Positions 24,552 through 33,312 of a stretch of 64,000 nt of DNA are shown piece after piece. The first letter of the stretch is position 1. Every line of letters starts with the position of its first letter. The notes beneath the pieces are model-generated. The model had not been told where the DNA came from, ran no database searches, and was given only the letters and a program-made list of their open reading frames with translations. Position numbers and translations under genes: made by a program. Location: NCBI RefSeq assembly GCF_001687335.1, contig NZ_MAGO01000002.1:1-64000 (forward strand), read 5' to 3'. The DNA is from Dissulfuribacter thermophilus (GTDB lineage Bacteria > Desulfobacterota > Dissulfuribacteria > Dissulfuribacterales > Dissulfuribacteraceae).

Positions 24552-26826
24552 CTTTGAGATAGGCCGGGTAGTCGCGATAGATACTTCCCAGGTCACGATT
24601 GAGCTTAATCGAGATCTAAAAGCATTAACCCTCTCCACATACGAAGATACTGTCGAAGTCGGACGGATCAATTCCTATGTCATTATTCCAGTTGGTGCGA
24701 GACGCGTTGTGGCCATGGTAACCCGCGTCGTAATGACCGAAGAAGCTGAACTTCGAACGGATAAGACCATGGTCGCACTGCCTGCTGCGCGTCGTTTGAT
24801 GAAAGCAACTATGATCGGAACTATAGACGGGGGAGACTTTACGCAAGGTATTAGCTCGTTTCCCGTTCTAGATTCACCGGTGTTGATCGCAACCAAGGAG
24901 GATCTAACAGCGATATTTGGCGGCAAGGAGCATACAAACCGCACCCCCAAGAAGGGAGTAGGTTACTGCATCTCGATTGGTTCTTCTGGAGTTTTTCAAG
25001 ATTATGAAATCAGGATCGATCCAGACAAGTTCTTTGGGAAACATGCCGCAATCATTGGGAGCACAGGCTCCGGAAAATCTTGCACCATTGCAACAATAAT
25101 CCAATCAATCCTCCAAATGCCTGAGGTTGAACGCACACGTTTCATCATACTAGATACGAACGGAGAATATCGCGAGGCATTTCAAGAGGAGCGTAATGGC
25201 TCCTGGGTGGATGCACATCCGAGTTTTCGATGTTTATATATACCAACAGACCCCAGCAGACCTCGTGATAATTTGGTTATTCCTTATTGGTTTATGAATT
25301 CTAACGATTTCGTACGGCTCTTTCGCGCTTCTCCGGGTGTTCAAAGACCTGTTCTGATTGACGCCCTTACGTCTGCACGCGAAGGAGAAAGGGCTCAGGA
25401 CGCATGGCGATCTATTCGAAGCGATCTTCTTACGGAGGGAAATCGTATATTGTCAGCATGTCGAGGAACGGAATCCAGGGATGCAAGATTGATTCGCCAG
25501 CTGTGCGACGAAGTGCTGAAAGTTTTGGAATGCCCAGATAATAAAGACGTCATAGCCGAGTTTATTGAGCATTATCCCAACATTACTGAGGACCAGATTA
25601 AAGAGACGTTCAAGGAGGTTCGTGATATCGTTCGTGAGGGAATTCAAAGAGAAGGGCAACAATACGAACGATATGCAGCTATTGGCGCTGACAAACGACG
25701 GCGGATTGAGAAGCTCCTAATGCCACTATTGGGCACATTAACGGCCAGGGGGACAAAAAGATGGAGTGAGGGCGGAGTAGCTACCGCGGATACTCCGAGG
25801 TATTTCAGCAAAACACGATTTCGCGACATACATCTCGAACAAGCAATGTCTCGTGAAGATGCGAGTATGTCTCGCGCTAGAGATAACTGCGCGACAATGC
25901 TGATGCGCATTTACCGGCTATTTGAGGATAAGCGCTTCGAATTTCTTTTCGGACCGACCGATGGAGATTGGCCTAAACCAGCCCATGCCCTCGCAACGTT
26001 TATGAGAGACATTCTAGGTTTACCAAGTGCAGATGAGAAAAGAATTCAGCTCTCCCCAGCATCGAAAGAAAACAGTGAGACAGAAACAGAGGCGGATAAG
26101 CCACGGATAGAAGAAGGCATCCTGCCTTTTTATGATCGGCAGCGGAAGGAAAATGATAAGCCATTCAACATAGTTATTGTTGACCTTAGTTTGTTGGCCG
26201 CCGAGGTCCTTGAAAATGTCACGGCGTTGATTGGCAGATTAATTCTTGAGTTCTTGCAGCGTGCCGGCGAGCGGCAAGTTAGCGGGATAGAGCGAGGTGA
26301 GTTACCTGTGGTCTTGGTGTTAGAGGAAGCACAGAATTACGTTCGAGCACCAAGGAGCCGTGACGACGAATCGATTTCGCGGGATGTGTTCGAAAGAATA
26401 GCGCGCGAGGGCAGAAAGTTCGGCCTGGGGCTGATCGTGGCTTCACAGCGGCCTAGTGAGCTCTCGAAAACTGTGTTATCGCAGTGCAGCAGTTTCGTAG
26501 TTCATCGATTGCAGAATCCGGAGGACTTGCGCTACTTTCGGGAGATTGTTCCTGGGATATATAATCAGTTGTTAGACCAACTGCCTGCGCTTGCCCCACG
26601 GATGGCGCTGGTACTTGGTGAATGTGTGTCCGCACCGGCATTAGTATACATGCGAGAAGCAATCCCAACACCAAGAAGTAAAGATCCGAAGTTCTGGGAA
26701 CGATGGATCGAAAAGTCACCGCCGATACCGGATGTTGAAGGTGTATGTAGGAAATGGGAAGGAGAAGATGTGGAGGCTAATCAGACGGAACGGAAATCTC
26801 CCAAAGGTGAACAAGTGGTGGATTGA
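24541..26826 (+). CDS. herA: HerA/FtsK-like hexameric ATPase, partner of SIR2
   Basis: 761 residues from ATG 24541, preceded by GGAGG and overlapping the SIR2 stop; the longer frame from 24421 lies within SIR2. It has an N-terminal HAS-barrel-like domain, Walker A GSTGSGKS at 173-180, Walker B VLVLEEAQNYV (Glu595, Glu596) and the arginine-finger segment ASQRPSELSKTVLSQCSSFV. HerA forms hexamers that translocate DNA. With SIR2 it forms large complexes combining NADase with DNA-dependent activity. A region of about 30 residues between the motor halves is charged and probably flexible. Confidence 0.88.
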   Translation: MATDFEIGRVVAIDTSQVTIELNRDLKALTLSTYEDTVEVGRINSYVIIPVGARRVVAMVTRVVMTEEAELRTDKTMVALPAARRLMKATMIGTIDGGDFTQGISSFPVLDSPVLIATKEDLTAIFGGKEHTNRTPKKGVGYCISIGSSGVFQDYEIRIDPDKFFGKHAAIIGSTGSGKSCTIATIIQSILQMPEVERTRFIILDTNGEYREAFQEERNGSWVDAHPSFRCLYIPTDPSRPRDNLVIPYWFMNSNDFVRLFRASPGVQRPVLIDALTSAREGERAQDAWRSIRSDLLTEGNRILSACRGTESRDARLIRQLCDEVLKVLECPDNKDVIAEFIEHYPNITEDQIKETFKEVRDIVREGIQREGQQYERYAAIGADKRRRIEKLLMPLLGTLTARGTKRWSEGGVATADTPRYFSKTRFRDIHLEQAMSREDASMSRARDNCATMLMRIYRLFEDKRFEFLFGPTDGDWPKPAHALATFMRDILGLPSADEKRIQLSPASKENSETETEADKPRIEEGILPFYDRQRKENDKPFNIVIVDLSLLAAEVLENVTALIGRLILEFLQRAGERQVSGIERGELPVVLVLEEAQNYVRAPRSRDDESISRDVFERIAREGRKFGLGLIVASQRPSELSKTVLSQCSSFVVHRLQNPEDLRYFREIVPGIYNQLLDQLPALAPRMALVLGECVSAPALVYMREAIPTPRSKDPKFWERWIEKSPPIPDVEGVCRKWEGEDVEANQTERKSPKGEQVVD

Positions 26827-26898
26827 GGTCCGAAATATGGTCGACTACAGGTCCGCAACGAATAGATATAGGTAACTGCAGAGGGAAGACGATTCGCC

Positions 26899-27057
26899 AT
26901 GCGATTTGTTCACACAGCAGACTGGCACTTAGGTAGGGTCTTCCATGGCGTGCACCTCACAGAGGACCAGGCGTATGTGTTGGACAGATTAATAGAGATC
27001 GTGCAGGACGCTCGCCCTGATGTTGTAATTATCGCCGGCGACGTTTACGACTGTTAA
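26899..27057 (+). pseudogene. sbcD: SbcD/Mre11-like exonuclease, N-terminal 51 residues only
   Basis: The frame reads MRFVHTADWHLGRVFHGVHL and continues to DVVIIAGDVYD, then one extra residue and a TAA. These are phosphodiesterase motifs I (D-x-H) and II (GDxxD) of the SbcD/Mre11 calcineurin-like nuclease, at normal spacing from a normal start. Everything after motif II (over 300 residues) is gone. The sequence right after the break carries IS21-like terminal repeats. Mre11-type nucleases often sit beside HerA genes. Confidence 0.85.
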
Positions 27058-27059
27058 AG

Positions 27060-27392
27060 GCCCTGTCAATTTCCCAGGTAAGGGCCCTAAAAATTCCCCA
27101 CTTAGTTGAATGCGACATAATTTTATATTTATGTAATCTGTTTTACTGGCATCAATCGAGGACCAGCACTTCTGGGGCTTCGCATCCTTGACTGCTTTGT
27201 AAAGCGTATTTCACCGATAGCGTTTGCACGCAACCTCTTACTCTGGCTCAAGGACTTTATTCTGTCATACCCTTCATCCTTAGGCCCATGTCTAAGATAT
27301 TTCCTAGACAATAGGACCCTTTAATTATTTATTGACTAACCATATGGGGATTTTTAAGTGCCCTACCCTGGGGAAATTAAAGTGACTTTAAC
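27060..27392. mobile_element. IS21-like element reduced to its two ends
   Basis: AATTTCCCAGGTAAGGGC followed by CTAAAAATTCCCCA at about 27069-27101 is matched in inverted orientation at about 27350-27385 (AATTTCCCCAGGGTAGGGCA then CTTAAAAATCCCCA). These are IS21-style long terminal repeats. The roughly 250 bases between hold only a short minus-strand frame (RKYLRHGPKDEGYDRIKS) and no istA/istB. The remnant directly truncates the sbcD-like gene. A third, isolated end lies at 32573-32615. Confidence 0.6.
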
Positions 27393-27412
27393 ACACTTAT
27401 TAATAGGGACTT

Positions 27413-27799
27413 TTATACCAGTGGCAGACCAGCAATATATTTGAAGTGCTCGTCTTTTGAAAACAACTTCAGGCCGTGCTGGAACGCAGTAGCAGCAATC
27501 CAAATATCATTTGTTGGAATAGGCCTTCCTATCTTTCTTAAATTCCATACTATTTCAGAGTAAAACTCAGACGTATTTTCATCTATCCCGTAAATAGTTA
27601 CCCGGGGGCTGTCCAAGAACTCTTCCAATTCGTTCCTATTCTTTGATTCCCATTTCCCCAGCTTGAACCCGGTTAGGAGTTCCCCTATGCTTACAACAGA
27701 AAAACCGATCAATTCAGCTCGTCTGAGAATTTCGACCACCTCATCATGGCCTCTTAAGGCGCAGGAATATATGTTAGTATCTATTAGAAGCCGCCTCAT
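27413..27799 (-). CDS. vapC: VapC-type PIN-domain toxin
   Basis: This 128-residue PIN protein starts at the ATG overlapping the antitoxin stop (ATGA). It shows the first acidic residue in LLIDTNIYSCAL (Asp7), the central helix with SVVSIGELLTGF, and the distal block PTNDIWIAATAFQHG. These acidic positions coordinate magnesium for RNA cleavage. The family typically cuts tRNA or rRNA. It lies downstream of its ribbon-helix-helix antitoxin as in other vapBC operons, and both look intact. Confidence 0.9.
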   Translation of the reverse strand: MRRLLIDTNIYSCALRGHDEVVEILRRAELIGFSVVSIGELLTGFKLGKWESKNRNELEEFLDSPRVTIYGIDENTSEFYSEIVWNLRKIGRPIPTNDIWIAATAFQHGLKLFSKDEHFKYIAGLPLV

Positions 27800-28062
27800 T
27801 TCCACAATTCCACATCGATTTTCCTCTGACTGTTGATAGCCTCTTGAATTTCACTAAATTCCTCTTCTGTCCACTTTCCAAAAAGATGGTCCAGGTCATC
27901 ATATCTCCTGGTATATTTTTTATCTTTTGCGATTCCTACCTTTTGCATAATGGCGTCTAATACCAACTGATTTACACTTTTTTTTTCTTTGCGGGCAATC
28001 TCTTTTAGTTTTGAAGAGAGTGCTTCATCTATACCACGAATTGTAATGGCTTTTGATTTCAT
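27796..28062 (-). CDS. vapB: Ribbon-helix-helix antitoxin of the VapBC pair
   Basis: The 88-residue protein begins MKSKAITIRGIDEALSSKLK, a beta-strand plus helix opening of the ribbon-helix-helix (FitA/VapB) fold, with KKSVNQLVLDAIMQKVG as the second helix. The C-terminal tail (EEEFSEIQEAINSQRK) would wrap the toxin. It precedes vapC with a four-base overlap and presumably autoregulates the pair. Confidence 0.85.
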   Translation of the reverse strand: MKSKAITIRGIDEALSSKLKEIARKEKKSVNQLVLDAIMQKVGIAKDKKYTRRYDDLDHLFGKWTEEEFSEIQEAINSQRKIDVELWK

Positions 28063-28272
28063 TTTTGGGCTTTCCTTTTTATGACATCATTAATAGATAG
28101 CAGTATGCCAGTATTTTATGAATGCAAAACACACAAGTCAAGGTTTATGAAATATCCTAGTTGGAAATCCTCAAAACCATTGGAAGTTGTGATTAGCACC
28201 TTCATAAAATTTTTTTCCTCTTAGTACAATATTTATTTTGACTCCAATGATTAGATGATCCATAAAAAAAAT

Positions 28273-28299
28273 ATATATCATAAGCTATATTTGATATAT
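28273..28299. promoter_or_regulatory. Inverted repeat upstream of the BadF-type gene
   Basis: ATATATCA and TGATATAT form 8-base inverted arms separated by 11 bases, about 15 bases before the ribosome site of the following gene. This could be an operator or a 5' leader hairpin. The surrounding 28063-28328 stretch is very AT-rich and otherwise empty. A TTGACT near 28237 could be a -35 box. Confidence 0.35.
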
Positions 28300-28328
28300 G
28301 ATAGTTAGATAATAAGGAGGTGGGCTCT

Positions 28329-31300
28329 ATGTCCAAAGACAAATTTCAATTTTTATATGGCCTAGATGTTGGCTCAACTACTGCAAAGATCGCTATCTTA
28401 GATTCCGAATTAGAACTTATATATGATAAAAGGTACAGAACCTTTGGGCGTCCTGTGGAGACCGTCCTCCAACTACTAAATGAACTCCCCAAAGAACTCC
28501 AGCCCCAAAAAGGAGGCTCTTATTTTAGCATGACAGGCACAGGAGGGAGGCTCATCCAGGGCATTATTGGTGGCGTGTTTGTCAATGAGGTTGTCGCTCA
28601 CACAGAGGCCGCACTTCATTTCCATCCAGATTGTATGACAATCCTCGACATGGGTGGACAAGACACAAAACTCGTGATCCTGGAACGTATCGAGGGACGA
28701 ACAAGGATAAAGGATTTTCAACTCAATACCCTTTGTGCTGCTGGAACCGGCTCTTTTCTGGACCAACAGGCTGCCCGTCTTGGTATCGACATAAAAGAAT
28801 TCGGCATCCTTGCTTCGAAATCTAAAAACCCTGCCACCATCGCCGGAAGATGCACTGTGTTCGCAAAAAGCGACATGATACACCTTTCTCAAAACGCAGT
28901 ATCTGTCCCTGACATTGCAGCTGGCCTTGCCTTCTCTCTTGCAAGGAACATCAAAGCCACCCTCGCCAAGGGGAAAAACCTTACACATCCATTTGTATTT
29001 CAAGGGGGTGTTGCAGAAAACATAGGCGTTAGAAAGGCTATTAGATCAGTATTTGAAATCCCTCCAAATGGACTCTATGTTCCGATCCACTTTAAGACAA
29101 TGGGTGCCATCGGGGCCGTGATCTTCGCGAAGAAAAACTCTCTTCAGCCTCTGCCCTTTAAAGGTATTGATAGCCTCAAAACTCACTTGAGGGCTAACCG
29201 CCCGAAGACCATAAGACTCAAGCCCCTTGGGCCAGTCAGTGAAGGATCCGTAGCTCAGGAAAACCACGAATTACCCAACAATCTTCACCTCAAAAGCCAT
29301 AAAATCATAATTGGGGTGGATGTAGGATCAATAAGTACAAAAGTTGTAGCTCTAACACCCAAGGGGGAACTCATTTCATATTACTATGGCAAGACCTCTG
29401 GTCGTCCTCTAGATGCCATCAAAGCAGGACTTAGGACAATCAACAATACCCTTGGCGAAGAGGTGGAAGTGGTGGCTGTAGGCACCACAGGGTCTGGGAG
29501 ATATCTTGCGGGTGATTTCATAGGGGCAGATTGCATCACCAATGAGATTACCGCCCAGGCAAGGGCTGCAGTACACATAGATCCTGAGGTGGACACAATA
29601 TTCGAAATAGGAGGGCAAGACTCCAAATATATTAGGCTCGAGCGAGGCACATTGGTTGATTTCATGATGAATCGGGCATGTGCTGCCGGTACAGGCTCGT
29701 TTCTCGAGGAACAAGCCGGCAGGCTTGGTCTTAAAATAGAAGAGTTTGGAGACTTGGCACTCGAGGCAAAATCACCAGTTGAGATGGGGGAACGATGTAC
29801 GGTCTTTATTGAATCGGACCTGATTCATCATCTCCAACAGGGGATTGGAACCTCGGACCTCGTGGCAGGGCTTTGTTATTCTATTGTCCACAATTATCTC
29901 AATAAAGTCGTGGAGAACAGGTCCATTGGAAGGCGGGTATTATTCCAAGGGGCAACAGCCCTAAATAAAGGGATTGTTGCTGCTTTTGAAAAGGTGCTCG
30001 AAAGACCTGTCATAGTACCACGCCATTGTAATGTTACAGGGGCAATAGGTGCTGCCCTCATAGCTCTTGAAAGGAAAAGTAAAGGAAAAAGCCGATTTCT
30101 GGGATTCAACGAAATTAGGCGTTCGTACAAGGTAAGTTCCTTTGAGTGTAGGTCGTGTCCAAACCGCTGTTCTATTAGCAGGGTGAAGATAGAGGATAGG
30201 CCCCCAATCTTTTACGGAGGAAGATGCGAGCGTTACGAGGCAGTGGGAAGTAGGAGGATTACTAACAAAAAGCTTCCAGACCTTGTAACACATCGCCAAG
30301 AACTCATTTTTTCATATGGCATGGAACTCGATGAGGCCCAAAAGACCCAGTTTGGCCCAATCGGAATTCCTTATGCCCTTATTTGTCAGGACATGTTACC
30401 TTTCTTTTCCACTCTTTTAAAATCCCTTGGATACGGACCAGTACCATCAGGGCCAACCACAAAAAACATCACCTTGAAGGGTGCCGAGGCGTCGGTTACT
30501 GAGCCATGTTTTCCAGTAAAGGCCGCTTTTGGACATATAGTGTCGTTGATGGATACAGGCATTAAACGAATTTTTGTACCTTCTATAGTTGATCTCCCAG
30601 GGGTGGGTAAAAACAGGATCGGACAGGTATGCCCATACGTTCAAAGTTTTCCTTATGTCTCACAGGCTATTGTTGGGGAAGATAGTGAGTTCTCCTTCAT
30701 AAAAGAGGCATTCAGGCTCAGTGGGAATGGAATAAAAAATTCAGGACTTGTAAAACGTCTATCCTCGATCTTCGGTGTAAGTACAAAAAAAATTCGATCA
30801 GCACTTTCCGACGCTATGGAGGCCCAAATAGATTTTGAGAGCCGTTTTAAAAATGCTTGTATGGAGGCATTGAACCACGCTGACTCAACCACTAAGAAGG
30901 TGGTTCTGGTAGGGCGGCCATACAATGCCCTTGATCCAGGCCTTAACCTTTCCATCCACAAAAAACTTTTGACACTTGGGGCCCTTCCATTACCGTTGGA
31001 TGCATTGGAGCTTGAGGCATTTGCAGATAAAGGTAAAGCCACGTACTGGCGGTATGGGCAAAAAATTCTGGCTGGGGCCAACGCCATCTCAAGGAAACCA
31101 GATTTGTCTGCAATCTATATAACAAATTTTGGATGTGGACCTGATTCATTTGTTTTACGTTTCTTTAAAGAAAGGCTAAATGCTCGTCCTTTTTTGGAGT
31201 TGGAAATAGACGAACACTCGCAAGATGCGGGGATTCTTACAAGAATAGAGGCGTTTCTCGATACGATTAGGCCACCAAAACCCACTAAATGTAATGATAA

Positions 31301-32531
31301 TGTACAAAAAGTAGGTTCAAAGAACATCCCAGGCGCTAAAATGACCCTTGGAAGGGTCTCAGACAGGACAGTTTATATCCCCTATATGAGCAATCACTCT
31401 TATGCCCTACAGGCAGCTCTTTTAGCCTTTGGCCGTGACGCCAAGGTGCTCCCCAAGACAGATGAGGAAAGTGCACGAATTGGCATGAAATTCGCCTTGG
31501 GCAAGGAATGTTACCCAGCCATGCTTACCTGCGGTGATCTGATTAAAATGACAAGGCTTCCTGATTTTAATCCCAAAAAAGCAGCATTCTTTATGCCTGG
31601 CGGCCAGGGCCCTTGCAGGCTTGGGCAGTACTCGAATTTTCATAGATCCATATTGGATGAGATAGGACTCCACGACGTATCTATCCTGGGAGTCAATCAG
31701 GATGAAGAGATGTACGAAGAGGTGGCTAATATTGGAAAAGGTTTTGATCGTCTTCTTTGGAAAGGTGTAGTTGCAATTGACCTGTTAGAGTCTGCGCTGA
31801 GGGCCACCCGGCCCTATGCCAAAGAGCCTAAAGAAGCGGAAACACTATTCAATAGGTACTTACAAGGGCTCGTTGAACTGATTGAAAAGAAAAAAGACAT
31901 TTATCCACTTCTAAAAGAGGCATCTAAAGAGTTTGGCAAACTCAAGGATGCATCTCAAAAGAAGCGGCCCGTTGTAGGCATAGTGGGTGAGATCTACGTA
32001 CGCTCCAATGAATTTGCAAATGCAGACCTGGTCCGAAACCTCGAATCTTTGGGAGCAGAGGTCTTACTCCCAACTGTGAGCGAGTGGATCCTATACACCA
32101 ACTTTACTGCAATGAGGAAAGTAAAAAGGCAAGAGAATCTAAGGCTTTTTGTAAAGCTCTATTTGAAAAATCTCGTACAGGTCATTGATTTAAAACGCAT
32201 GGAACGTCTTTTTGCAGGTGTATTGCAAAAGAAAGAGCCTCTTACAGGAAGCCTTTTGAATCTTGCAAGACCATTCATCACGGACGAATTCGAGGGCGAG
32301 GCAATTTTGAGCATAGGTAAAGCAATTCATCTAGTTGAAAAAGGGGTAAATGGAATAGTAAGTGTCATGCCGTTTACATGTATGCCAGGGACAATCGTGT
32401 GTGCAATGATACATGGACTTAGGCAACGGTTACAGAACGTACCCTTCCTCGCTGTATCGTGCGATTATCAAAAACAGACTGGCAGGAACTTGAGATTAGA
32501 GGCCTTTATGCACCAGATATCATGGGGATAG
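28329..32531 (+). CDS. Giant acyl-CoA dehydratase activase/BadF-BadG family fusion protein
   Basis: About 1400 residues from ATG 28329, chosen over GTG 28320 because GGAGG lies eight bases upstream. Two tandem ASKHA ATPase modules are visible, each with a phosphate-1 loop (GLDVGSTTAK; GVDVGSISTK) and the 4Fe-4S cysteine blocks CAAGTGSF and GRCTVF or GERCTVF. A cysteine cluster ECRSCPNRC and a DUF2229/2-hydroxyglutaryl-CoA dehydratase component D-like region follow to the end. Such proteins use ATP to inject low-potential electrons into dehydratases or benzoyl-CoA-type reductases. The partner enzyme is not nearby, so the substrate is unknown. Confidence 0.9.
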   Translation: MSKDKFQFLYGLDVGSTTAKIAILDSELELIYDKRYRTFGRPVETVLQLLNELPKELQPQKGGSYFSMTGTGGRLIQGIIGGVFVNEVVAHTEAALHFHPDCMTILDMGGQDTKLVILERIEGRTRIKDFQLNTLCAAGTGSFLDQQAARLGIDIKEFGILASKSKNPATIAGRCTVFAKSDMIHLSQNAVSVPDIAAGLAFSLARNIKATLAKGKNLTHPFVFQGGVAENIGVRKAIRSVFEIPPNGLYVPIHFKTMGAIGAVIFAKKNSLQPLPFKGIDSLKTHLRANRPKTIRLKPLGPVSEGSVAQENHELPNNLHLKSHKIIIGVDVGSISTKVVALTPKGELISYYYGKTSGRPLDAIKAGLRTINNTLGEEVEVVAVGTTGSGRYLAGDFIGADCITNEITAQARAAVHIDPEVDTIFEIGGQDSKYIRLERGTLVDFMMNRACAAGTGSFLEEQAGRLGLKIEEFGDLALEAKSPVEMGERCTVFIESDLIHHLQQGIGTSDLVAGLCYSIVHNYLNKVVENRSIGRRVLFQGATALNKGIVAAFEKVLERPVIVPRHCNVTGAIGAALIALERKSKGKSRFLGFNEIRRSYKVSSFECRSCPNRCSISRVKIEDRPPIFYGGRCERYEAVGSRRITNKKLPDLVTHRQELIFSYGMELDEAQKTQFGPIGIPYALICQDMLPFFSTLLKSLGYGPVPSGPTTKNITLKGAEASVTEPCFPVKAAFGHIVSLMDTGIKRIFVPSIVDLPGVGKNRIGQVCPYVQSFPYVSQAIVGEDSEFSFIKEAFRLSGNGIKNSGLVKRLSSIFGVSTKKIRSALSDAMEAQIDFESRFKNACMEALNHADSTTKKVVLVGRPYNALDPGLNLSIHKKLLTLGALPLPLDALELEAFADKGKATYWRYGQKILAGANAISRKPDLSAIYITNFGCGPDSFVLRFFKERLNARPFLELEIDEHSQDAGILTRIEAFLDTIRPPKPTKCNDNVQKVGSKNIPGAKMTLGRVSDRTVYIPYMSNHSYALQAALLAFGRDAKVLPKTDEESARIGMKFALGKECYPAMLTCGDLIKMTRLPDFNPKKAAFFMPGGQGPCRLGQYSNFHRSILDEIGLHDVSILGVNQDEEMYEEVANIGKGFDRLLWKGVVAIDLLESALRATRPYAKEPKEAETLFNRYLQGLVELIEKKKDIYPLLKEASKEFGKLKDASQKKRPVVGIVGEIYVRSNEFANADLVRNLESLGAEVLLPTVSEWILYTNFTAMRKVKRQENLRLFVKLYLKNLVQVIDLKRMERLFAGVLQKKEPLTGSLLNLARPFITDEFEGEAILSIGKAIHLVEKGVNGIVSVMPFTCMPGTIVCAMIHGLRQRLQNVPFLAVSCDYQKQTGRNLRLEAFMHQISWG

Positions 32532-32572
32532 CGCCTATCAGGTAACCCCCTTTTATTGTTGTGCCAACCAAG

Positions 32573-32615
32573 TGGGGATTTTTAAGTGCCCTATGCTGGT
32601 TGAAGTCAAAATGAC
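32573..32615. repeat. Isolated IS21-like terminal repeat
   Basis: TGGGGATTTTTAAGTGCCCT continues for about 20 further bases and closely matches the end at 27350-27392 (GGGGATTTTTAAGTGCCCTA then CCTGG). No transposase is nearby. It may be a solo end left by deletion, or a mobile end used as a target. Confidence 0.5.
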
Positions 32616-32664
32616 TCTAAAAACATAGTTTACGACGGGTTTAAGGAAATAAGCGTAAATTTTT

Positions 32665-32693
32665 TTGACATTCTTTTCTTTTTTCTATTTAAT
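32665..32693 (+). promoter_or_regulatory. Strong promoter for sodN
   Basis: Perfect TTGACA (32665-32670), 17-base pyrimidine-rich spacer, and TTTAAT (32688-32693). The start codon lies about 80 bases downstream, after a leader with GGAGG before the ATG. No operator was recognised. Confidence 0.6.
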
Positions 32694-32775
32694 TAAGGTA
32701 TGAGAGGAAAGATTCCAGGTAGAGGGGACTCCCCCTTCTTGCCAAGCAACCTACCCACAGGGATGGAGGTATTTC

Positions 32776-33261
32776 ATGTATAAACTAATCAAGGCCCTAG
32801 ATTCCAAATTTGGGTTTGACCAGGCCAAGGCCCACTGCGATGTGCCCTGCGGCATCTACGATCCTATTGTAGCTCAAATCAGCGCTCTAACCGTGGTCCG
32901 CATGATGGATTTAATGGCCGCCCTGGAAGGCGAAGGCGTGGCGTTCAACAATAGCATGACGCGCTACATCACAGTCAAGGAAAAACACGCCGAACAGGCA
33001 AAACACGAAATTCGCGTGATTTGGGGCGATTTCATCAAACCCGATCATCTGGCCCAATATCCTGAACTGACCGAGTTGGTCCACAATATCATGCAATTAG
33101 GCTCCAAGGCCCGCCAGACTGCAGATCGCGAGGTTGGCGTGGCGCTTGTAGAAGCCATTAACCAGTTCGCCGAGATCTTCTGGGCAATCAAAGGAGTTAA
33201 GACCAAGAAAGCCAAGGCTCCGTACGCACCTGAGCTTGAGATGGTCTACCCCGACCTTTGA
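32776..33261 (+). CDS. sodN: Nickel-containing superoxide dismutase
   Basis: The 161-residue precursor contains the diagnostic nickel hook HCDVPCGIY at residues 20-28. His20, Cys21 and Cys25 become ligands after removal of a 19-residue propeptide. The rest forms the four-helix bundle of Ni-SOD and is of normal length. It dismutates superoxide to peroxide and oxygen in the cytoplasm. The next gene is the predicted propeptide-cleaving protease. Ni-SOD is best known from actinobacteria, cyanobacteria and marine bacteria. Confidence 0.95.
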   Translation: MYKLIKALDSKFGFDQAKAHCDVPCGIYDPIVAQISALTVVRMMDLMAALEGEGVAFNNSMTRYITVKEKHAEQAKHEIRVIWGDFIKPDHLAQYPELTELVHNIMQLGSKARQTADREVGVALVEAINQFAEIFWAIKGVKTKKAKAPYAPELEMVYPDL

Positions 33262-33297
33262 CATCCTTCCCTCCCCTGAATAAATGAGATGTCAAAG
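33256..33297 (+). promoter_or_regulatory. Perfect 10-bp stem-loop between sodN and sodX
   Basis: CTTTGACATC (33256-33265) and GATGTCAAAG (33288-33297) are exact inverted repeats with a 22-base loop. The left arm contains the sodN stop codon. There is no T-run, so it is not a simple terminator. It could limit read-through to sodX or protect sodN mRNA. Confidence 0.5.
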
Positions 33298-33312
33298 TAG
33301 TCTTGCGAAGTC

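Noticed and set aside
12052-26826. Calling the island a standard BREX or DISARM system
   Set aside because: BrxA/B/C/L and PglX are absent, as are DrmA, DrmB and DrmC; only single components (PglZ-like, DrmD-like) are shared.
27129-27311. 60-codon basic protein on the minus strand
   Set aside because: It lies inside the IS21-like remnant without a ribosome site and could be a transposase shard; not supportable as a gene.
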